A stretch of DNA of 64,000 bases from Pomphorhynchus laevis. Its lineage: Eukaryota; Acanthocephala; Palaeacanthocephala; Echinorhynchida; Pomphorhynchidae. This document shows, piece after piece, positions 45,120 through 55,564 of the stretch. Below the pieces are notes generated by a model. The model was not told where the DNA came from and did no database searches. It saw only the letters and a program-made list of their open reading frames with translations. The translations under genes were made by a program, and so were the position numbers. The DNA is taken from NCBI GenBank assembly GCA_012934845.2, contig WNNJ02000395.1, positions 124,001-188,000 of the forward strand, written 5' to 3'. Numbering within the stretch: the first letter of the stretch is position 1; each line of letters starts with the position of its first letter.

Positions 45120-46909
45120 ACTCAATTCTTTCACGATCATCATCCCCTTGTAATATAAATCCTGATGAATTTTCTTCTTATCTACAAACTAAGTTATCTA
45201 ATTTACTTTCCCTACTACCCATAGCCCCCTTGTACCCACTCTTATCTTTAAATACTTCCCTCCCAGAACTATTCCACCTTCTTCCCGTTTCGTCTGATGA
45301 AGTTTCTTCGGTTCTGCTGTCATTACCTAATAAAACCTCTCCTTCTGACCCAATTCCCACTCACTTGCTTAAAAATATCTGCTCCTTTATCTTACCCTTC
45401 CTAACCACATTGTTCAACTCGTCCATCCGTAGCCGTACATTTCCTTCCATCTGGAAATGCGCCACTGTTCGTCCTCTCATCAAAAAGCAATCTCTCGACT
45501 CCTCACTACCATCTTCGTACCGTCCTATTTCACTTCTCCCAACCCTCTCTAAACTCCTTGAGCGTCTCGTTCTTAAGCAAGTTAATACATATCTCTATTC
45601 CTCTAACTTATTTCCTCCCTTCCAAGCCGCTTTTCGCTCTAATTACTCTACCGAAATTGCATGTCTTAAAGTTTATAACGACTTACTCATATCGCGCGAT
45701 CATAAATTATGTAGTGTCATAGTTTCTCTTGATCTATCGTCTGCTTTTGACATCGTCGATCACTCGATTCTTCTCCATCGCCTTCGTCATGATTATGGCT
45801 TCTCTTTACCAACTGTATCATGGTTTTCTTCATATTTATCAAACCGTACATTTCACGTCTATTCTAACTCTTCTCTCTCCCATCCTTCGTCCATTCCGTC
45901 CGGTGTTCCACAAGGCTCCGTATTAGGCCCTATACTTTTCTCTCTTCTTCTTGGTGATTTGTCTTCGATTTCTCATAAATTTAACTTCCATGTTATACAA
46001 TATGCTGATGACATTCTCATCTATGCTCATGCACCTGTTTATCGTATTCACGATCTTAATGTTTCCGCTTCGGACTGTCTTGTCTCAATTTCCAATCATC
46101 TTTCTTCCCTTCGCCTTTCTCTGAATCCTAATAAATCCAAAATTATGTGGATCCTACCTCGACGCCTCGGCTTCGAACCTCCCTCCGTATCATTAAATTC
46201 TACAATTCTTCCTATCGTTGATAATCTCGTTTTCCTAGGCTTCCATTTTGACAACCGACTTTCACTTAAACCTTTCGTTAGAGATAAAGTACGCTCATCG
46301 ACCTTGATACTCCGCAACCTCCGTCAAGTTCGTAGATTGATCGATTTCCCTTCTTGTATGACTCTCATATCATCTCTCCTTTTTTCTAGACTCGATTATT
46401 GTCTTAGTCTATTTTCCAACTCACCTAAATCTACTCTTCTTCCCCTACAACGCATCGTCAACGCAGCTGTCCGAATTCTCCTCCGTCTTCGTCGTTTTGA
46501 TCATACATCCTACCATCTTGCTTCTCTCGATTTGCCTACAATTTATTGTCGTGTTCAAATTCGTCTTCTTATCGTTGCTTTCCGCCTTGTAACTTTTCAT
46601 ACCCCTTCATTTCTCAACCTTCCTTTTCTTGATAATTCTCGTCCTGTTTACTGTTCCTTGCGTTCCTGTAATTCCCTTCTTTTACATGTCCCAAACTACT
46701 CTACCTCCTTTGGACTCCGCTCCTTCCTGGTAGCTGCTCCTCTACCGTGGAATCATCTGCCCATTCATATACGCCAATCAACTTCCCTGCAGTGCTTCAA
46801 ACGACAAATCCGATCCCATTTTAACAATTTAACTGCTTGACTTTCTCATTTTTGTTTGTGGACTTGTAAGCATACAGCTTGTACGCATTTGCCACATTAA
46901 ATAAATTTG
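45120..46909 (+). CDS. LINE A reverse transcriptase, intact frame, and 3' end
   Basis: The frame 45230-46840 (536 codons in view, open upstream) holds the RT motifs in order: LPNKTSPSDPIPTHLLKNIC, TFPSIWKCATVRPLIKKQSL, SSYRPISLLPTLSKLLERLV, FPPFQAAFRSNYSTEIACLK, IVSLDLSSAFDIVDHSILLH (motif A), SGVPQGSVLGPILFSLLLGD, HVIQYADDILIYAHAPVYRI (YADD) and LSLNPNKSKIMWILPRR. It ends KRQIRSHFNNLTA. CR1/L2-type clade by motif style; the exact clade needs a tree. 3' end GCATTTGCCACATTAAATAA then ATTTGTA. With near-identical copies at 29252, 43632 and 60600 it looks recently active. Confidence 0.9.
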
Positions 46910-48270
46910 TACAATGCGATAAATCGCAAATTGGCATTAACGAACATTAAGAATGTATGTCCGGCCATATATCGTGTGCAGAAGAACTGCTACCAGAAAG
47001 ACCCTATATTAACTGTGCAATACGAGATTTTAATCTCAAAAGAGAGATTCACGCAAGGTGATCTATTGGCGATGGCGACATTCGCAATGGCAACACTCCC
47101 TCTTATTAATGACCTGAGAAAGAGGGTACCTTCTGTTATGCACCGATGGTACGCAGATGATGCATGTTGCGTAGGACGACCGGAAGATCTAATTAAAGTA
47201 TGGCAGGATATAGTTACAATCGGTCCGCTATATGGATTTCATGTGAATGTAGCAAAAAGTAAATTACTAGTGCATAAAAGTCATATGCCCCATGTTAAAA
47301 AGATTTTTCAAAATGCAGGGATTTGCACGAGTGACGAAGGCATCGTTCACTTGGGATCTCCGATAGGAACACACACATTCACAAAATCTCATTTAATCGA
47401 TAGGGTAGCCAAATGGACAAAAATGGTTAAACAGTTATCTGAAATTGCGGAGATTGATGCTCAAATTGCATATAGCGCCTTTTGCTACGCTATACAACAC
47501 AAGTGGAGTTACGTGATTCGGACGTGCAAGGTAGAGGTGAAGTGGTTTGAGCAGTTACGGAGTTCTATCTACAATGATTTGTTACCAAAATTTACTGGTC
47601 AAGGGGACATAACGGAAACTATGCGAATGGTCTATTCGCTACCGTCAAGATGTGGCGGTCTGGGAATTCGAAATGACTGGGATAATGCCGATAACATATA
47701 TAGCCGATCGATAAGAATATGTGAACCCATCTTGCGTGGTATTAAAGGGCAAGAACTAACAACTTTACAAAGACAAATAAGTTAACAAATTTATAATGAA
47801 GCTAAACTAGATACTAAACGCAAAGTTGTACATACGGTAGAATTATTGGATGAAAGGATGAAATGTCTAATAGCATATGCATCAGAAAAGGGAGCTTCTT
47901 CGTGGCTAACGACAAGACCAAACAATATATATCAATCAGTACTTGACACACAACAATTACCTTTTCAACTGCTGGAGGAATTGGCTTCGAAGCGCATAAG
48001 TTACTTAAATGGATCGCACATCAAAAGGCAATAAGGCACAAAACCAGTTATTCGGCATGTATCTCGATAATTAGGTCTAGAGTGAGTATTGCACTGGCTC
48101 AAGCAGCTTCGATGTGTATACGCGCTACCCGAATACCTATACGTGAGCAACTACATAGTAGAAGAGCTCAACACACAAATATACAATCGCAGGAATTCAG
48201 ATATTTCGGGGACCAAGAATTCGATTGATATTTAATAAAACAATATAATAACGGATCAATGTTTTGACTT
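46910..48270 (+). pseudogene. nuclease-tailed RT family, 5'-truncated
   Basis: 46907-47785 is open: ERFTQGDLLAMATFAMATLP (Q-G-D box), LINDLRKRVPSVMHRWYADD (motif C), GPLYGFHVNVAKSKLLVHKS, IVHLGSPIGTHTFTKSHLID, IDAQIAYSAFCYAIQHKWSY and LPSRCGGLGIRNDWDNAD. After a stop, ASEKGASSWLTTRPNN follows (47880). The blocks QGDPLAM, WYADDA, HLGxPIG, KWxY, LPxRxGGLGI and EKGASSWLT mark an RT family I know from cnidarian and arthropod repeats, distinct from CR1 and RTE. 24165-24600 may be the C-terminal part of a relative. It starts where LINE A ends. Confidence 0.75.
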
Positions 48271-48369
48271 TGTGAGCTATCGGCCCATTTGCGGGAACCT
48301 ACAGTTGTGATTATTAGTATTTTGGAATAAAAAAAATATTAAGTCATGTCTACAGAAATAACACTTTAA

Positions 48370-49880
48370 TATTGGTAGCTGCTTAAGATGTCTATGATAA
48401 CTTGTCTAGATTATCGATCACATCCGCTGTGGGCCTGGATGAAGTTCATCTATACATTCTTAAATTATTTACTCAATACGTAGAGCAGCCATTGGCTTCG
48501 TTACGTGAGTTGAGCTTGAGCAGATCAAGATCACCGAATATCTGGAAAACTACAATTGTTGTCCTGATTTTCAAACATTGAGACATAAAGCGTGCTGTTA
48601 ACTATCGTGCAATAAGCCTTACTAGTGTGGACTGCAAAGTCCTTGAATGGATATTAAACAGATGTTCATATGCTCATTTGAATTCAGTGGAAATCATGAA
48701 TTGGGGACAACACGGATTTCGTTCGGGTCACTCATTCTTCACGAACTTATTATGCTCTCGTGAAGATTGGGTTGAGCATGCTGCTAAAGTTATTGCGTTG
48801 ACGCAGTATTTCTAGACTTCAGTCGAGCATTTGATAGGGTTCCGCATCGGATGTTGCTAGCTGTTCTTGATATTGACAATGTTGACTCGATAATTCTTTA
48901 CTGGATCAGAGATTTTCCTTACATGAGATCATTTAGAGTTCGAGTCGGACGGTGTCTGTCTTCTTCTCGTAATTATACAACCGGATCCCCATGGATCTGT
49001 TCTAGGCCCGTTGTAATTTAATATTTTTGTCAATCAGCTATTTGTAAGATTCTTGCATTTGTCGATGACATAAAAATGTAAAGGTACATAAGGATCTCGA
49101 AGATTGTGAAGTTTTTCAGTACATGTTGAAACTTGTTCATCGTTGATCTATAACCACAGAAATTAGTTTAAATACAAAAAATTTGCTTATATGAGATTTG
49201 GTCGTAGCAACGTGTGCAATAAATACTATCTCGATGACGAGATCATTTCGAAACTGCGACCACCAAAGATCTTGGTATAGATTTTGGTATATTCGTCTGC
49301 AGTGCAGACGAATTTCGAGACACGCATGAACACCGATAGAAATTGTAAAACATCTCGGAAAGTAAAATATTACTTTGGTCATGAATATATTTTTAAAATG
49401 ATCGGCAAATTAAAGAGGAGAGTTTATTCAATGAATTTTCGTACGCGACTGCGCTCATCAAAAACAAACAAAAAATAAAAATATCAACAATGCGGCATTT
49501 GAGGAATTTTTGAATTGTTAAGATATGTTGATCTGTTGGTAGTTTTAGCGTAAAGTCTAGTTTATTGTTTTTGACAGTAGGTAAAACACTCTGAAAGTCC
49601 ATCATATATGTCTTTTAATACCCTCCTTTTACAGCACACTTAAGCATCGAACTTTATTTTGTGATCACTCAGAATACTGTGTTCAACTAGGGCACTTACA
49701 TCTTTTGAGAAATAAAAATTTTTCCGGTGTTGAGACACTCGAAAACTTACTGTTCTACCAGTTTGCATTTCCGATTTTCACACCGAGCGATCAACGCGTG
49801 AAATCGTTAATCGTGAAATCGGTGGTAATTTGTCGAATAATTTGGAGTGCAAAGGAGAATGTAATGATATGATCTTAAGG
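48370..49880 (+). pseudogene. LINE F reverse transcriptase, second part
   Basis: Frames: SRLSITSAVGLDEVHLYILK, ASLRELSLSRSRSPNIWKTT, VNYRAISLTSVDCKVLEWIL, QHGFRSGHSFFTNLLCSRED, FSRAFDRVPHRMLL-like (motif A, shifted), GSVLGPL.FNIFVNQL and LHLSMT.K at the YADD place. The end shows FRFSHRAINAWNR near 49800. Heavily broken and older than LINE A. It belongs in sense with 40846-42060. Confidence 0.72.
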
Positions 49881-49904
49881 ATAAAGAAATAGGACGAGAT
49901 TCAT

Positions 49905-50400
49905 CGAATTATGGAAGATGTAAAAATAGAAATTTCGGTTCAGTGCACGATGGGTCAGGAGAATCAAACGAAACTAGAAAAGATGGCTAATTGTGGGATG
50001 GCAGAAAAGATTGAAAATATGTTGAGATATGTGGTCAAAACGGCGGAGACGCAGGATAACGCTAAATGCTACCTTACAATACGTTGGAGAGGAAGGAGAG
50101 TAGTTTTGAGAGAGTTGGGGAAGAGGCTAAGGCAATAATAGATTCGGAAAAATAAAAGGGCGAATAAAAGAGATAAAGAGAAGCAAAAATCAATCAATCT
50201 ACGAATACGGCGAATATCACGAAATAGCATGAACGAGGATCGGACTTTATCGGAAACAAATGGCTTGAGAGAAAGATGATGGTCAAAGTGGAAATCGAGG
50301 TTGTGGGTTTTGGAATCATGTCGCTTCTGATAATATACAGCACTTCGCATCATCTACTAAAATCAGTCATCATTTTATGTTGATTAAGCTTGAACCAATC
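49905..50400 (-). pseudogene. old LINE G fragment, minus strand
   Basis: Minus strand reads LDFHFDHHLSLKPFVSDKVR, SSFMLFRDIRRIRRLIDFCF, YCLSLFPNSLKTTLLPLQRI and then decayed CHPTISHLF.FRLILLTHRA. This matches LINE G (36540-36900) at moderate identity. The fragment adjoins the 3' end of the long LINE G copy. Confidence 0.75.
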
Positions 50401-50404
50401 CTAT

Positions 50405-52500
50405 ATAAAAAAGATTTATTTTAACGTGGCAAATGCGTGCCAGCGCACGCTTACATGACCACAACAAAACAAAAATCTAAACCATGTGTCGAGAATGTGT
50501 GAACGGAGGAGGTATTTGATTGTGATAAAAGAAGGGAGCGCTTCGAACGTCGAGAGGGAGTTGATTCTAGGCGAGTGGGGCGGCGACGAGGAAGGATCGG
50601 AGACCGTAGTTGTTGGAGTAATTGGGAACGTGTCGTCTAAGAAAGAAAGGTTGATGAACGATGGGGAGCCGACAGCGACGAGACGAAAAGTAACGAGAAG
50701 AAGGCGGAGTTTGATGCGGATGTGGATGGTGGGCCAGGAGAGTTGGGCAAAATATGTGGATGTGTGGTCGAAGCGACGGAGATGAAAGAGCACTCGAACG
50801 GCGGTGTTGATTATTCGTTGTAGGGGTAGGATGATGTATTTTGGAGAATTGGCGAAAAGGCTAAGGCAGTAATCGATTTTAGGGAAAAGAAGCGATGAAA
50901 GAAGAGACATACAAGAACGGAAGTCGATAAGGGGGCGGATACGGCGGATGTCACGGAGAATTAAGTTAGACGAGCGGACCTTGTCACGGACGAAGGGTTT
51001 AAGGGAAAGGTGATCATCGAAATGGAAGCCTAAGAAAGTGAGATTGTAGACTATGGGGATGATCGATGAGGCAAAATATACAGTGGAAGGAGATATGTTT
51101 GGTTTACGGGGGAGGATCCACATTATTTTGGACTTTTCGGGGTTTAGAACGAGATGGAGATTGGAGAGACGTTTGTAGATAGAAGAAAGACAGTTGGAGG
51201 CAGAAATGCCGATATCGTGTATGCGATGTGCGGGTGCATGAGCATAGATTAGAATGTCATCGGCGTATTGCATGACGTTAAAGGAGTAAGGTTTGATAAA
51301 CGGAGAGAGATCGCTAAGCAGAAGAGAGAAAATCATGGGACCTAGGACTGAACCTTGTGGGACCCCGCAAAAAAAATAGGGATGGGAGGGGAGGATGATG
51401 AATTTGAACAGACGCGAAAGGAACGTTCGGATATATATGAGGCAAACCATGCTACGGAGGAGGAAGTAAAGCTGTAATCATAACTAAGGCGAGAAAGGAG
51501 GACGGAGTGGTCGACAATGTCGATGCGGATGAGAGGTCGAGTGAGATTAGAACACTATATAGAGCCTTGTCTCGAGAAATGAGTAAGTCGTTGTAAACTT
51601 TCATGCAGGCGATTTCTGTGAGTGATTAGAGCGGAAAGCGGATTGGATAGGAGGGTACAGATTGGATGAGTATAGATAAGCGTTGATCTGTATTAAGATG
51701 AGGTGTTCTAAGAGCTTAGAACGGGTAGGGAGTAGTGAAATGGGACGATAGCTAGAAGGAAGGGAGGGGTCAAGTGATTGTGTTTGAAGGAGGGGACGAA
51801 CGATTGCGGATTTCCAGTGTAATGGGAAGATACGACTGCGGATGGACGAGTTAAATAAGATTGTGAGAAATGGGGATATCGATGAGCATATGGATTTAAG
51901 TATGTGGGCAGGCAGGCGATCGGCAGGTGAGGTTTTGCTGGGCTAGGACATGAGAACAGATGAGACTTCGGAAAGTTAGACAGGGAGAATATGATATAGT
52001 TCCGGGAGGATGAGGTAAGGCGTGGCAGAGTGGAATTAGATGGATACCGTGGTGTGAGAGATTGCAACGTGGATACTTTGGTTTGGAGAAATGACGAATA
52101 ATCATGGGGACTGATGTTGCAAGACGAGGAGGAGCGAGGAAGCATTGAGTTAAAATTATTTTAGAGAGACTTAGATTCGAATGAAATGATGAGTTTATGC
52201 TGCCAGAAGGAGTTGCATTTGGTACGTCGTATGTTGAGATGAGTCCTGCGATGGGAAAGATAGGAATCACGGAAAGACGGAGTGATCGAGCGGAAATCAC
52301 GTCTGAGAGAGCGGTGATAGACTCGAAAAGCATGACGGATTCGACGCTTTGAGAATAGGCATTGGATGTCAAACCATGGATCACGGTGCAAGCGACAGTG
52401 TGGGTGAAGCTTGAAAGACAAGAGAAGATCAAGAATGGATGTGAGTTCAGAGTCGAAAAGAAAGGCGATATCGTGAGTAGAGGAATATGTTATTGTAGGA
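50405..52500 (-). pseudogene. LINE G ORF2 reverse transcriptase, minus strand
   Basis: Minus strand, 3' end at 50410 (GCATTTGCCACGTTAAAATA). From the N-terminal side: DPWFDIQCLFSKRRIRHAFR (52380), then a second frame; ACPHT-type linker; the RT body IFFCGVPQGSVLGPMIFSLL, LSDLSPFIKPYSFNVMQYAD, DILIYAHAPAHRIHDIGISA, LHLVLNPEKSKIMWILPRKP and LRDIRRIRPLIDFRSCMSLL in one open stretch 51450-50416. The early RT part (51460-52145) is decayed. The C-terminal 80 residues differ from the copy at 36900-37128 through frame changes. Richer in G and C than LINE A. Confidence 0.85.
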
Positions 52501-53330
52501 TAGGATAGATACGATTTTAGTAAGGCAGAGCGGAGAACGGAGATGTCAAGAGTTCTTCAAGGGCGACGTAGAATTGTAGGTGTGTGAGGAGGGGTGTGGT
52601 TGTGAGTGAGATCAAGGGTGATAAGAAAGTTATCGGATAGACCAAGATCAAAGATGGACAGTGAGGTTTAGGCAGCAAAATGATCGGGGACAGCGATGAT
52701 GTCGAGTGCCCCACCAAGGATATGTGTGGGGGCAGTGGAGATAGGTTTGTAGTTATAGTTGGATAGAATGTTGATGAACTGGATGGACTCGGTGGTGGAG
52801 GGGTGGTCGAGGCGTATGTTGAAGTCGATAAGAACGATTGAAGGGATGTAGGACAAAGAACAGTGGGACAGAAGTTCAGCAAGTTCAGTAAAATATAAGG
52901 AGGTATGAGCAGTTGAACCAGGACGGTACACAATGGCGAGATCTAGAGTGATCGGGTTAGAAAAACGACAAGTGAGCAGTTCAAAATAACAAGGACTGAA
53001 AGGTGAAGGGGAAGTGATTTTGCGAAGAGACGCGGGGTGAAGGGCGAATGCGACAATGCCGCCATGATTAGAGAATTTAGAAGGGGATTTGCTGAGGGGG
53101 CGAGTGGATTTGACTGGTGAGCAACCGCAGAGAGCAAAGGCGGATGGAAATGTCGTCAGAATCGGAGTGCCAGAATTCGGTGAGGCAGAAGAGATCGATG
53201 TATTGCGTGGTGAATAGGTTGAGGATGAGATCGGATTTATTGAGAATACATCTAGTGTTGAGGAGGTCGAGTCTGAAACTGTGTGTGGTGGTGATAGGGG
53301 CTAGTGGAAAAGACATAGGGGAGACGGAGC
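52501..53330 (-). pseudogene. LINE G endonuclease, minus strand
   Basis: Minus-strand frames: SFRLDLLNTRCILNKSDLIL (N-T-R-S variant), IDLFCLTEFWHSDSDDISIR (TE-W), then MYRPGSTAHTSLYFTELAEL, YIPSIVLIDFNIRLDHPSTT (G lost from GDFN) and THILGGALDIIAVPDHFAA, with LSDN-type sequence after it. At least two frame changes. It aligns along its length with LINE A (43470-44640) and gives the sequence LINE A lost at its insertion (about 53050-53110). Confidence 0.8.
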
Positions 53331-54290
53331 GCTATCGAATTTTTGGGCTGGTGTGGACAACTTGAAAATTTCCGTCTATGCTTCGGATGGAGAGAGATGT
53401 TTCGCCGTTTTCCACGCGACAGCGTGGTAAACGGCGATCGGGGAAATGTGAGTGGCTGAAGAGGACATGAGTTTGAATCGTTAAGAGAGGACAGAAGACG
53501 CGTGAGGGCAATGCTTGAAAACAACTTTTAGGAGAGGGGGCTGGGAAGGATTAGATTGAGAAGGTTTATTTAGACGGATGAATGCGACAGGAGAGATGTT
53601 GTTGAAAAAGGATGGTTTATCCGCAGGAACAATAGACGAGAGGATAGATCTGAATGCGGAAACATCGTGGTCGAGACGTGCTTGTGGAGATAAAGAGGTG
53701 GAAGGAGTGATATTAGTGACGATGACGCAACGATCGCGAGAAGGAAAGCGTTTCCGTAAAGGAGGACGAGTAACGTGAGTTGGTGAGATCACGATAAGAG
53801 AGCTGGGAGTTAAGGATATCAGGGAGTAGGTTTGACAGCGGAAGTCAAAGAGGATTTGAATAATAGAGAGGGTGGTGAGCGATGTGAGGAAATGGTTATG
53901 AGTGGAAAGATTGTGGAGGTTGGTGGAGGTGATTTTGATTGAGGGATGTAGGTTATTGAGAAACGAGACAGAAGGGAAGATACGGGGGGGTGTCGGGAAG
54001 TGAAGACCTGGGATTAGAAGTGCATGTAGTAACATGATCAGTGGGTTGACAAAGGATATCAGAAACGACTGGGGTGGTTTGAGTGGACACGTTGGAGGTT
54101 GATATGTTCTTATGGGAGAGGTCGCGTATGAGTTTGTTGGCACAAAAGCCGCATAGGAAGTATTCTTTAGACTTACTGTTGTCGCATGCAATTGTTGTCC
54201 AGACGCTGCAGTCGTGTGTCGAGCACTGTACTTGTAGTTGAGCACAGTTATTATCGGTCGTAGCTGTCTCCCATTAACGTCCTTGTGTTA
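53331..54290 (-). pseudogene. LINE G ORF1, minus strand
   Basis: Minus strand: CSTHDCSVWTTIACD then EYFLCGFCANKLIRDL (54230-54110, the PHD-type finger, shifted frame), a Ser/Thr/Pro-rich middle with FLNNLHPSIKITSTNLHN, then LRKRFPSRDRCVIVTNITPS, ARLDHDVSAFRSILSSIVPA, DKPSFFNNISPVAFIRLNKP and PPLLKVVFKHCPHASSVLS. Same ORF1 as LINE A, clearly related at protein level. The 5' end of the element is near 54290. Confidence 0.8.
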
Positions 54291-54294
54291 AAAC

Positions 54295-54685
54295 TGTTAA
54301 ATTTACTGGATTGATCTGGAACTGGATTGATCTGGAACTAGATTTATTGTATGTTTATTATTTCTCAAACTTTTTTAAGGTGCTTTATAAAACATCTTTT
54401 TTAAGGTGTTTTAATCTTACGACTATATGTGCATAAATCAAAATGAAATGGAGCAGAACAGGGTATTAAGTAAAGCACACATCCGTGAGCTTTACTTAAT
54501 ATGAAAGCCTTATCGTTTTAAAAGCAAGAGCCTTCTTAATACGTTTAACACGCTTAAGATTTAGAGTTTCAAATACGAATATAAAGTTGTATATATCTGA
54601 TTTATTTGACCCTGGCGATCACATGATCGTTTGTAGACCCACTAAAAATTGATACATAGAGAATTTCATTAATACTATAAATAAA
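54295..54685. other. spacer with no recognised element
   Basis: AT-rich. Short direct repeats occur (GGATTGATCTGGAACT twice at 54311-54343, TTTTTTAAGGTG twice near 54370-54405). No gene seen. Confidence 0.5.
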
Positions 54686-54785
54686 TTTCCTCAAATGGAG
54701 ATACTTTTGTTCGTGGAATCATTTGATATCAGGGCGTCAGCACCACGAAATAAATTCAACAGTGAAATTGTCGCAAATGACAAAG

Positions 54786-54869
54786 TCACTGTTTCGAGCT
54801 AGTTGGCTCTCATCAGTAGCTTGTACTCCCCACAACTGGATTGAAGTTGGGAGAAAAGCTATACGGTGA
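54786..54869 (-). ncRNA. type III hammerhead ribozyme, copy 1
   Basis: Minus strand, 5' to 3': TCACCGT (stem III), A (cleavage after GTA), TAGCTT (stem Ia), TT, CTCCC (stem Ib), AACT/AGTT with loop TCAATCC (stem Ic), GTG, GGGAG, TAC, AAGCTA, CTGATGA, GAGC, loop CAACTA, GCTC, GAAA, CAGTGA. All core bases are present. Stem I is fully paired in the Ia part; stem III has one mismatch. Confidence 0.82.
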
Positions 54870-55044
54870 TTTGAAACAACAAAGGCTCCTTGTTCCCTTG
54901 CAAAGACTGGGGTTTGCAACTGCAAATATTTACCAGTCTGCATTAAGCGCTGGAGAACCAAGCGCGTTGTGCTACAAAGATACACACCAGTTGGCTACTG
55001 GATAGTACAATGTACTATCCAGTAGTACCGTATAGCTTTTAAAA

Positions 55045-55128
55045 TCACCGTATAGCTTTTCTCCCAACTTCAATCCAGTTGTGGGGAGTACAAGCCACTG
55101 ATGAGAGCCAACTAGCTCGAAACGGTGA
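55045..55128 (+). ncRNA. type III hammerhead ribozyme, copy 2
   Basis: Same layout as copy 1. Stem III TCACCGT/ACGGTGA is a perfect seven-base-pair helix, stem II GAGC/GCTC is perfect, core CTGATGA and GAAA intact. Cleavage expected after A55052 (GTA). Stem Ia TAGCTT/AAGCCA has one mismatch; Ib CTCCC/GGGAG and Ic AACT/AGTT pair fully. A partial repeat of the start (ACCGTATAGCTTTT) lies just upstream at 55027-55040. Confidence 0.88.
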
Positions 55129-55413
55129 CTTCGTCATTTGCGACAATTTCACTGTTGAATTTATTTCGTGGCGCTGACGCCCTGATATCAAATGATTCCA
55201 CGGACAATAGTATTTCCATTTGAGGAAATTTATTGATAGTGATGCATAGCAGCAGTGCATCGTAGTGCTACATTGTACTATCCAGTAGCCAACTGGTCTG
55301 GATCTTTGTAGCACAACGCGCTTGGTTCTCCAGCGCTTAATGCAGACGGGTAAATATTTGCAGTTGCAAACCCCAGTCTTTGCAAGGGAACAAGGAGCCT
55401 TTGTTGTTTCAAA

Positions 55414-55496
55414 TCACCGTATAGCTTTTCTCCCAACTTCAATCCAGTTGTGGGAGTACAAGCTACTGATGAGAGCCAACTAGCTCGAAACGGTAA
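55414..55496 (+). ncRNA. type III hammerhead ribozyme, copy 3
   Basis: Same layout. Stem Ia TAGCTT/AAGCTA is perfect, stem II and core are intact, stem III TCACCGT/ACGGTAA has one mismatch, and one G is missing next to the Ib strand. Cleavage expected after A55421, exactly 369 nt beyond that of copy 2 in the same orientation. Confidence 0.85.
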
Positions 55497-55564
55497 CTTT
55501 GTCATTTGCGACAATTTCACTGTTGAATTTATTTCGTGGTGCTGACGCCCTGATATCAATACTA

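Larger units (their letters stand above)
54690..55562. mobile_element. foldback element carrying three hammerhead ribozymes
   Basis: One segment is present three times: inverted at 54690-54994, direct at 55045-55240, direct at about 55260-55562. Shared blocks include AGGGCGTCAGCACCACGAAA (inverted) and CAATTTCACTGTTGAATTTA, ATTTCGTGGTGCTGACGCCC. A perfect 15-bp palindrome (CTACTGGATAGTACA, 54995-55009, with TGTACTATCCAGTAG, 55011-55025) sits where the orientation changes. Each segment contains a hammerhead fold. Open frames on the minus strand reflect the repeats and resemble no protein I know. Confidence 0.88.

Noticed and set aside
51896-52432. 178-codon open frame on the minus strand
   Set aside because: It is partly a shifted reading of the LINE G ORF2 region; the true frame shows FSKRRIRHAFR and related blocks just beside it.
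54737-55559. Three minus-strand frames of 82-93 residues with shared peptides
   Set aside because: They are readings of the inverted hammerhead-bearing repeat. The shared peptides come from repeated DNA; the RNA fold explains the conservation.
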